7,152 nt of DNA from Bdellovibrionales bacterium (GTDB lineage Bacteria; Bdellovibrionota; Bdellovibrionia; Bdellovibrionales; UBA1609): NCBI GenBank assembly GCA_027451425.1, contig DAIDJH010000089.1, positions 1 to 7,152 of the forward strand, read 5' to 3'. The position numbers and the translations under genes were made by a program. Below, piece after piece: positions 1 to 4,253 of this stretch (positions are counted from its first letter, which is position 1; every line of letters begins with the position of its first letter). The notes beneath the pieces were generated by a model. It saw only the letters and a program-made list of their open reading frames with translations. It ran no database searches and was not told the origin of the DNA.

Positions 1-1364
1 TGGCCGTTCAAATTGAACGACTGCACAACTTTTGAGAATTGGCTGTCGAGGGGATCATATCGGCCCATGTTGTCGCGATTGAGAAGATAAACTTGTCCTG
101 ATTTACCGCCAGCCACAAGCAAGTGCGGCGTCGAAGTGTTTTGCTGATCGGGGAGTACCATTACTCCACCCGAACCGACATCAAGGTCGATCTGCATAGT
201 GTTCATGCTGATTTGATCAAATGGCGTAAAAAAATCGATTTTCTTGAAATCGCCGTAAGCATTCAGCGCAAGTTTTAAAATGCTGTCGCCATAATTGTTT
301 TGACCATCGAAAGCGCCGTTGCCGGTAGCAAAATAGATGTTGCCGCTTGAATCGATGGCGGGGGCGCCCCCCAAAGACCAAATGCCGGCTTGATTGCCGG
401 GCGATGTCGTCAACCACGAACCGGTCTGTTGAAGTGTGGGGTTATTCGAATTCGGGTTTTGAACAGTATAATCGAGAATGAGCCCGCTGTAGGGGCCTTC
501 ATCGCAGCTTGAAGAAAATGGGATGAGAACGTGCGTACCGTAATTGTCCGTGAAAAGAGTTAAGGCTTCATGTTGAGTCGAGTGCAAGGCATCTAACCCG
601 GGCGGCAATTGAATCTGATAGGGACCGCCGAATTTTTCAGCGCCGGTCCGAATATCGAGCGCGTGCAATGTCAGCTTGTATTTTTGATTGAGCTGATTCT
701 GACTTGGATTCGGAGGCAACGCAACGGTTGTGTCTTTTGTCACTGCCACCACATAGAGCGTGTCGGTGGAGGGATCAATCACCGGCGTCGCATTGATGCC
801 GACGTACGAACCTGGAAAAGGCGCAATGTCAGGGCAATTGATGTCGGCTGTTGTACCAGTGGTCGGTTGGCCGGTGACAGTTGTACCAGTGAGTGGCTGA
901 TTGTGTGGATCGGGTTGGCCGGCTTGCGGGCCATTTGGGATTTCCGTGAAATGATTCACCCAAATCGGGTAAGGATTTGCTCCTGGACTATTTGAAGCGT
1001 TGAACCCGTAAACGGAATCGCCTTCAGTCGCGACATACAACATGTTGTACGGTTGCGATGAACCTGGAACATGCACGTTCGTTACGTAGAGTGGTTGCGC
1101 GTAAACATACGAGCGCGTGGGGAATTCGGTGATTTTGCCAAACGTGCTCATTTGAACATTTTGGTGAGTCAAAATCGTTTCGTTCGGGTTAAAATTCGAG
1201 CGTGCAAGATCGTAACCGCGGGTGAAGACTCCTTGGTGTGGCGAGGGCGGGGTGATGTTGCCGGACGCGGAGCTGTCGGCATTGTTGCCGTTGTGACCAA
1301 ATGCCGGCCACGCAATGAGCAAAAGTAAAAGCACAAGAAGATCTGTGGCGAGACGTCCGCGCAT
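1..1364 (-). CDS. Secreted PQQ-like beta-propeller protein, C-terminus cut by window edge
   Basis: Translation from ATG at 1364 runs 454 codons without a stop to the left edge, so the C-terminus is missing. Residues 1-23 are a signal peptide: Arg2/Arg4, a Leu-rich core and a likely cut after Ala-Phe-Gly. The mature part is a series of beta-propeller blades resembling bacterial secreted pyrrolo-quinoline-quinone-repeat (quinoprotein-like) proteins. Landmarks are the N-terminal NPNETILTHQNV segment (about 46-57), YVATEGDSVYGFNA (110-123), ATPVIDPSTDTLYVVA (192-207), ALDIRTGAEKFGGP (235-248), a TGNGAFDG stretch (347-354), DVGSGGVMVLPDQ (395-407) and a GQVYLLNRDNMG strand (423-434). Family members I recall are about 550-650 residues, so perhaps 100-200 are missing. 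A Thr/Gly/Pro-rich loop (about 145-174) interrupts the propeller. The start is supported by AAAGGA 7 nt upstream. Whether it binds PQQ or is an enzyme cannot be told; propellers of this kind are often structural or binding modules. It is divergent from the 489-residue gene. Confidence 0.87.
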   Translation of the reverse strand, partial: MRGRLATDLLVLLLLLIAWPAFGHNGNNADSSASGNITPPSPHQGVFTRGYDLARSNFNPNETILTHQNVQMSTFGKITEFPTRSYVYAQPLYVTNVHVPGSSQPYNMLYVATEGDSVYGFNASNSPGANPYPIWVNHFTEIPNGPQAGQPDPHNQPLTGTTVTGQPTTGTTADINCPDIAPFPGSYVGINATPVIDPSTDTLYVVAVTKDTTVALPPNPSQNQLNQKYKLTLHALDIRTGAEKFGGPYQIQLPPGLDALHSTQHEALTLFTDNYGTHVLIPFSSSCDEGPYSGLILDYTVQNPNSNNPTLQQTGSWLTTSPGNQAGIWSLGGAPAIDSSGNIYFATGNGAFDGQNNYGDSILKLALNAYGDFKKIDFFTPFDQISMNTMQIDLDVGSGGVMVLPDQQNTSTPHLLVAGGKSGQVYLLNRDNMGRYDPLDSQFSKVVQSFNLNG

Positions 1365-1371
1365 ATTTTAA

Positions 1372-1377
1372 TCCTTT
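1372..1377 (-). promoter_or_regulatory. Ribosome binding site of the beta-propeller gene
   Basis: On the minus strand this reads AAAGGA, with a 7-nt AT-rich spacer to ATG at 1364. It fixes the start of the leftward gene. Confidence 0.7.
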
Positions 1378-1426
1378 GTCGATATGAATGCCCGGATGAT
1401 ATAGAAAATGAAAACGAATTTCGACT

Positions 1427-1440
1427 GTTAAAATTTTAAC
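1427..1440. promoter_or_regulatory. Perfect 14-bp palindrome with -10 hexamers on both strands
   Basis: The sequence GTTAAAATTTTAAC is a perfect dyad. On the plus strand TAAAAT (1429-1434) matches the sigma-70 -10 consensus TATAAT in 5 of 6 positions and is preceded by TGT (1426-1428), giving an extended -10 element. On the minus strand the same hexamer lies at 1438-1433. Predicted transcript starts would give 5' leaders of roughly 50-65 nt for both genes. Alternatively this could be an operator for a dimeric regulator. A conserved -35 is not visible. Confidence 0.45.
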
Positions 1441-1481
1441 GGGCCGACGAATTTTTTCATGGCGCATAGAGCGCGGCGCTT

Positions 1482-1485
1482 AGGA
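1482..1485 (+). promoter_or_regulatory. Ribosome binding site deciding a TTG start
   Basis: AGGA lies 7 nt before TTG at 1493. The in-frame ATG at 1511 has no purine-rich sequence at a suitable distance, so the TTG start is preferred. Either start keeps a functional-looking signal peptide. Confidence 0.55.
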
Positions 1486-1492
1486 ACTCAAA

Positions 1493-2962
1493 TTGCAAAT
1501 CCGTTTTCTCATGCTCTCAAAAGCGAACCTCGCACGGTTGGTAGTGATTTACCTGTACATGTTTTTGACAGTGTTGACGATTTCCGTCCCGGCGTTGGCT
1601 GGCAAAGAGCCGTCTTGGGTGAATCCTCTTGATCGCTATTCTATGACGTGCAAGGAGCGGGTTTTACATGAACTGGGGTGGACGATTGTCGACGACGCAA
1701 CGATTTCATCGCCGCAACTGTCGCACGATCCATATTGTTTTGCGGCCGCTCAACCGAACGGATGGCTCCCGCATAATGTTTTGAAATTACCGCCCGCATT
1801 TTGGGATGAGATTCTAGGCAAAGTTCAATCTCCGAAGCCCGGTTCGCCGGTTATGAGCGCGAACACAGCGTTGGATATTGCGCTGCGGTCCGACGGAAGT
1901 CAGTGTATGTTCCAGCAAAAATTCAATCGAGACATTCGGGGTACAATCGATTGGTTGAGCTCCTGGTACAACGTACTTTATCAATTTCCGGTTTGGACGA
2001 ACAAAGATGTGTGGCTTGGTGACGTAAAATATTGGCATCAAGTCGGGTGTGTCACGAAAGGCGGTAACGGCGGCTCGGACACTTGTTATGCTCCTGAGCA
2101 GGCGCATTTAACCCAGGCTATTGAAAATCTTGAAAAGCAACCCGTAGCTGTCGATTGCAGTGTCGGTGTCGATTTAGCGGAATACATCGCGCTGGCGCGC
2201 GTATTCGGACCCCAACTTGCGGCGGCGTTTGGCGATTTTCCGTTTCGAGAACGGGCGAACAGCCCGGTCTTAAATGCGAGGTTTTATGTCGGGCACGACG
2301 CCTACGAGTCGCCGAGTGCGTTGATGGGCAAGTATTCCGTTGAAACATTTAATGGCCCACACGAAGAAGTGACCTTCGATTGGTCGGGACGAGCGAGAGC
2401 GGCCTTGGGTCCGCAGGCCTTTATAGGTGCGATGGGCGATATCAAGAGCGCGTACGGCCCTAAATTTATCGACGATGCCAACAACAAAGCCGAAAATTTC
2501 ATTATTGATGACGTCAACCATGAAGCTCTTGCTGCGCTGATGACAGCGGGAGGTGTGCAGGGGTTTGATAGGTCGCTGAGCGAAATCTGGCGCCTTGCTG
2601 AAAAGCTTCGCGATGAAGTGGGGCCCGCAGGTCTTGAGTCTCTTGTGGAGCTTGTCAAATTTGGCGAGATTTTGCCAACTGACGGATTGCCCTTACCAAT
2701 TCGCGTGATAGCGGCTATGAACCGCAACGTGACGGTTGTGAAAGAAACGTACTTCAACCTAGCGCCACTGTTGAATAATCCATTTTTGCGCAGTACCAAA
2801 GTTTACGTTCACCCGCTCGGAGTTGAGCCGATCAGCTATCACATCTTACGACTGGCGTTGATCAATCCGCGCACGCCATTCCTTATACGGTTCAACTACG
2901 ACACGATTCATGGCGAAATTTTCAACCGGTGGCTGAAAGTCAAATTGGATCGGTGCAAGTAA
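1493..2962 (+). CDS. Secreted Cys-containing protein of unknown function, possible Tgl-type transglutaminase-like core
   Basis: This 489-residue protein starts at TTG (AGGA 7 nt upstream); ATG at 1511 is the alternative. Residues 1-36 look like a Sec signal peptide: Lys/Arg in the n-region, hydrophobic core about 16-32, and cleavage after Ala-Leu-Ala (34-36). I do not recognise the family with certainty. The mature protein has seven cysteines (53, 82, 138, 186, 198, 222, 488). The most suggestive segment is about 217-320. Asp-Cys222 is followed by a Tyr/Ala/Leu-rich helix, then Gly239 and Phe246. This resembles my recollection of the Glu-Cys and following helix in Bacillus Tgl transglutaminase. 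Glu291/Glu292 lie 69-70 residues after the Cys, close to the Cys116-Glu187 spacing there. The C-terminal third (about 340-489) looks mixed helical and beta. It lies divergent to the propeller gene and 209 bp before the lipoprotein gene. That it is an exported coding gene is solid; the enzymatic idea is tentative. Confidence 0.85.
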   Translation: MQIRFLMLSKANLARLVVIYLYMFLTVLTISVPALAGKEPSWVNPLDRYSMTCKERVLHELGWTIVDDATISSPQLSHDPYCFAAAQPNGWLPHNVLKLPPAFWDEILGKVQSPKPGSPVMSANTALDIALRSDGSQCMFQQKFNRDIRGTIDWLSSWYNVLYQFPVWTNKDVWLGDVKYWHQVGCVTKGGNGGSDTCYAPEQAHLTQAIENLEKQPVAVDCSVGVDLAEYIALARVFGPQLAAAFGDFPFRERANSPVLNARFYVGHDAYESPSALMGKYSVETFNGPHEEVTFDWSGRARAALGPQAFIGAMGDIKSAYGPKFIDDANNKAENFIIDDVNHEALAALMTAGGVQGFDRSLSEIWRLAEKLRDEVGPAGLESLVELVKFGEILPTDGLPLPIRVIAAMNRNVTVVKETYFNLAPLLNNPFLRSTKVYVHPLGVEPISYHILRLALINPRTPFLIRFNYDTIHGEIFNRWLKVKLDRCK

Positions 2963-3171
2963 CAGATAGTTAACAAGCCATTACCTGCGTTCTGAGAAAT
3001 GTGTTGCTTTTACCGTCGGCACTGTTGCTCCCACATGAACTTTGTGCAAAATTTGAATTCATGGCAGGGGGATCGTGACAATCATATGCTCTTAAAAATA
3101 TTTTTGTTTTCGAAAGATTTTCATTTTGAAAGTCGAGACAAGAAGCAAACAACACCACCAAGGGGGAGTGA
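2963..3171 (+). promoter_or_regulatory. Leader and probable promoter region of the repeat lipoprotein gene
   Basis: These 209 bp carry no clear terminator for the upstream gene. A weak sigma-70-like promoter can be proposed: GTGACA (3075-3080), an 18-bp spacer, then TATTTT (3099-3104). The -10 sits in a 12-bp perfect AT palindrome, AAAAATATTTTT (3094-3105). A purine/CA-rich leader follows, ending in AAGGGGGAG (3160-3168), the ribosome binding site of the lipoprotein. This supports a separate transcript start for the lipoprotein, although readthrough from upstream is not excluded. Confidence 0.35.
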
Positions 3172-4071
3172 ATGAAATTAGATTTTAAAAAACTGTGTCT
3201 TGCAGCGGGGCTCAGCATCGCGGCACTCGGGCTCTCGGCGTGTGGCGGGGGCAGTTCGGGCGCGCCTGGAATGGTGATCATCTCGCACGGCGGTTACTGG
3301 GGCTATTATTCGGGTGTGGAGTTTTGCGATATCGTGAACAATTACTGCGGATCCGGCATGGCCTACGGGATCACTGGTAATGGCCTTTATTATAATGGTG
3401 AATACGTCACAGTCGTCAGTACGGGCACGGTGAGCACCGGTACTACGGGCGGTACAACAAGCACGGGCACGGTGAGCACCGGTACTACGGGTGGTACAAC
3501 AAGCACGGGAACAGTGAGCACCGGTACTACGGGTGGTACAACAAGCACGGGGACAGTGAGCACCGGCACGACGGGCGGTACAACGAGTACTGGCACAATC
3601 GGTGGCACGGTCAGCACCGGCACAACGGGTAGTGGTACGGTCAGTTCTGGCACGACCAGTTCCGGCACGATAGCCAGTATTGAGAACTCGACGACGGATA
3701 CGAGCTTGATGCAGGCGATGGTGAACATGGCCGACGTCAACTCCCAGGCGAGCGCCATGGTGAACCAATTTCCGATGAGTTTCGAAGCAGCACGTCAGTT
3801 GGTTCAACTGTCGGATAAAATGCAAATTCTGCAGCAAAATAGTCAACTCACAAACGACGATCGCGCGGCTATTGCGACGGCAGCTCTTGCTGTTGGTCAG
3901 GTGAGCCAAGCCGAGGTGACAGGTGCGCTGGCGAAGTTCGCTAACGGCGACAAGTCGGCGTTGACAAACGTTGAGTTGAAATATGCTCACAACGTGGGGC
4001 TCTCAGACGACGAGATGCCAATTGTGCGAGATCAAATCTTGCCGCAGTTGGGAGTGCAAGTGCCACAGTAA
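3172..4071 (+). CDS. Lipoprotein with Ser/Thr/Gly tandem repeats and helical C-terminal domain
   Basis: This 299-residue protein starts at ATG with AAGGGGGAG just upstream. Residues 1-23 are a lipoprotein signal peptide: Lys2/Lys6/Lys7, a short Ala/Leu core and lipobox Leu-Ser-Ala-Cys24. Cys24 is followed by Gly-Gly-Gly, and no Asp is at +2, so by the E. coli rule outer-membrane sorting is expected. Residues 31-82 are Gly/Tyr-rich with Cys52 and Cys59 close enough for a disulfide. Residues 83-138 are four identical copies of STGTVSTGTTGGTT, followed by degenerate Ser/Thr/Gly repeats to about 167, probably a flexible and possibly glycosylatable stalk. Residues 168-299 are predicted mostly helical, with heptad-like Met/Leu/Val spacing, and end in a QILPQLGVQVPQ tail. 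No family was recognised. The layout of lipid anchor, low-complexity linker and globular domain suggests surface display of the C-terminal domain, but its ligand or activity is unknown. Confidence 0.9.
   Translation: MKLDFKKLCLAAGLSIAALGLSACGGGSSGAPGMVIISHGGYWGYYSGVEFCDIVNNYCGSGMAYGITGNGLYYNGEYVTVVSTGTVSTGTTGGTTSTGTVSTGTTGGTTSTGTVSTGTTGGTTSTGTVSTGTTGGTTSTGTIGGTVSTGTTGSGTVSSGTTSSGTIASIENSTTDTSLMQAMVNMADVNSQASAMVNQFPMSFEAARQLVQLSDKMQILQQNSQLTNDDRAAIATAALAVGQVSQAEVTGALAKFANGDKSALTNVELKYAHNVGLSDDEMPIVRDQILPQLGVQVPQ
3418..3672 (+). repeat. In-frame 42-bp tandem repeats, four exact at protein level plus a degenerate tail
   Basis: Four consecutive 42-bp units start at 3418, 3460, 3502 and 3544, each encoding STGTVSTGTTGGTT. 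All differences between units are at third codon positions and are synonymous. From 3586 to 3672 the pattern decays into shorter Ser-Thr-Gly-Thr modules with insertions such as Ile-Gly-Gly and Gly-Ser-Gly. The unit length is a multiple of three, so copy number could change without a frameshift. Confidence 0.95.
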
Positions 4072-4080
4072 ACTGAGCGA

Positions 4081-4101
4081 GGCCGCCTTGCGAGTGCGGC
4101 C
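4081..4101 (+). other. Stem-loop just after the lipoprotein stop
   Basis: GGCCGC (4081-4086) pairs with GCGGCC (4096-4101) around a 9-nt loop. No T-run follows, so it is not itself a terminator. It begins 9 nt after the stop codon, within the footprint of a terminating ribosome. Confidence 0.55.
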
Positions 4102-4133
4102 CATCGCCAGTGAAACGTTGATTTTTCAAAAAT

Positions 4134-4158
4134 GGGCCGTAGAAATGCGGCCCTTTTT
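4134..4158 (+). terminator. Rho-independent terminator after the lipoprotein gene
   Basis: GGGCCG (4134-4139) pairs with CGGCCC (4148-4153) around an 8-nt loop. It is followed at once by five T residues (4154-4158) and preceded by an A-rich stretch. This is a compact classical intrinsic terminator for the rightward transcript. Confidence 0.8.
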
Positions 4159-4209
4159 ATTGGGCCGGCGGAGCCACCTTTTTACCCTCCAAAATTTTCA
4201 TAAATCACG

Positions 4210-4231
4210 AATAAATTTGGAGAAATTTATT
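4210..4231 (+). repeat. Perfect 9-bp inverted repeat with GGAG loop
   Basis: Arms AATAAATTT (4210-4218) and AAATTTATT (4223-4231) are exact reverse complements around a 4-nt GGAG centre. It lies 22 nt upstream of the GTG start of the large secreted protein. It could be a DNA operator for a dimeric regulator or an RNA hairpin exposing or hiding the purine-rich loop. The structure is directly visible; the function is inferred. Confidence 0.6.
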
Positions 4232-4253
4232 TCAAACAGTAAACCATTGGCGG

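Larger units (their letters stand above)
1365..1492. promoter_or_regulatory. Divergent intergenic promoter region
   Basis: These 128 bp separate the start codons of the two divergent genes, so both promoters must lie here or inside the opposite gene. The middle is AT-rich (about 1400-1440). The right flank (1461-1480) is G+C-rich and holds the palindrome AGCGC-G-GCGCT (1470-1480), directly before the Shine-Dalgarno sequence of the rightward gene. No convincing -35 box was found for either direction at 16-18 bp spacing. Confidence 0.6.
4072..4253 (+). promoter_or_regulatory. Intergenic region with hairpin series and AT-rich dyad
   Basis: These 182 bp separate the lipoprotein stop from the GTG start of the large gene. 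The left half is G+C-rich and contains five short segments alternating between GGCCG-type and CGGCC-type sequence. They are 4081-4086, 4096-4102, 4134-4139, 4148-4153 and 4162-4167. The right half (about 4175-4253) is AT-rich, with AAAATTTT at 4191-4198 and a long inverted repeat at 4210-4231. I found no clear -35/-10 pair for the large gene. Confidence 0.5.

Noticed and set aside
609..1328. Plus-strand ORFs of 85-128 codons in the left region
   Set aside because: They are antisense to the continuous propeller reading frame, which has a signal peptide, a ribosome site and family motifs.
2302..2799. 165-codon minus-strand ORF inside the 489-residue gene
   Set aside because: It has no ribosome site, signal or recognisable family and lies wholly antisense to a well-supported secreted-protein gene.
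3418..3672. Tandem repeats as a possible CRISPR array
   Set aside because: Units are directly adjacent without unique spacers, in frame and coding.
3390..3758. Minus-strand ORF with Pro-Val repeats resembling an elastin-like protein
   Set aside because: This is another antisense frame of the Ser/Thr/Gly repeats, since 42 bp is a multiple of three; there is no start context.
3178..3990. 270-codon minus-strand ORF with Cys/Arg/Thr-rich repeats
   Set aside because: It is the antisense reading of the lipoprotein and its 42-bp repeats; the repetition comes from the plus-strand gene.
4163..4183. Second terminator-like GGC...GCC followed by T-run
   Set aside because: The stem is only three base pairs and too weak; the strong terminator lies just upstream.
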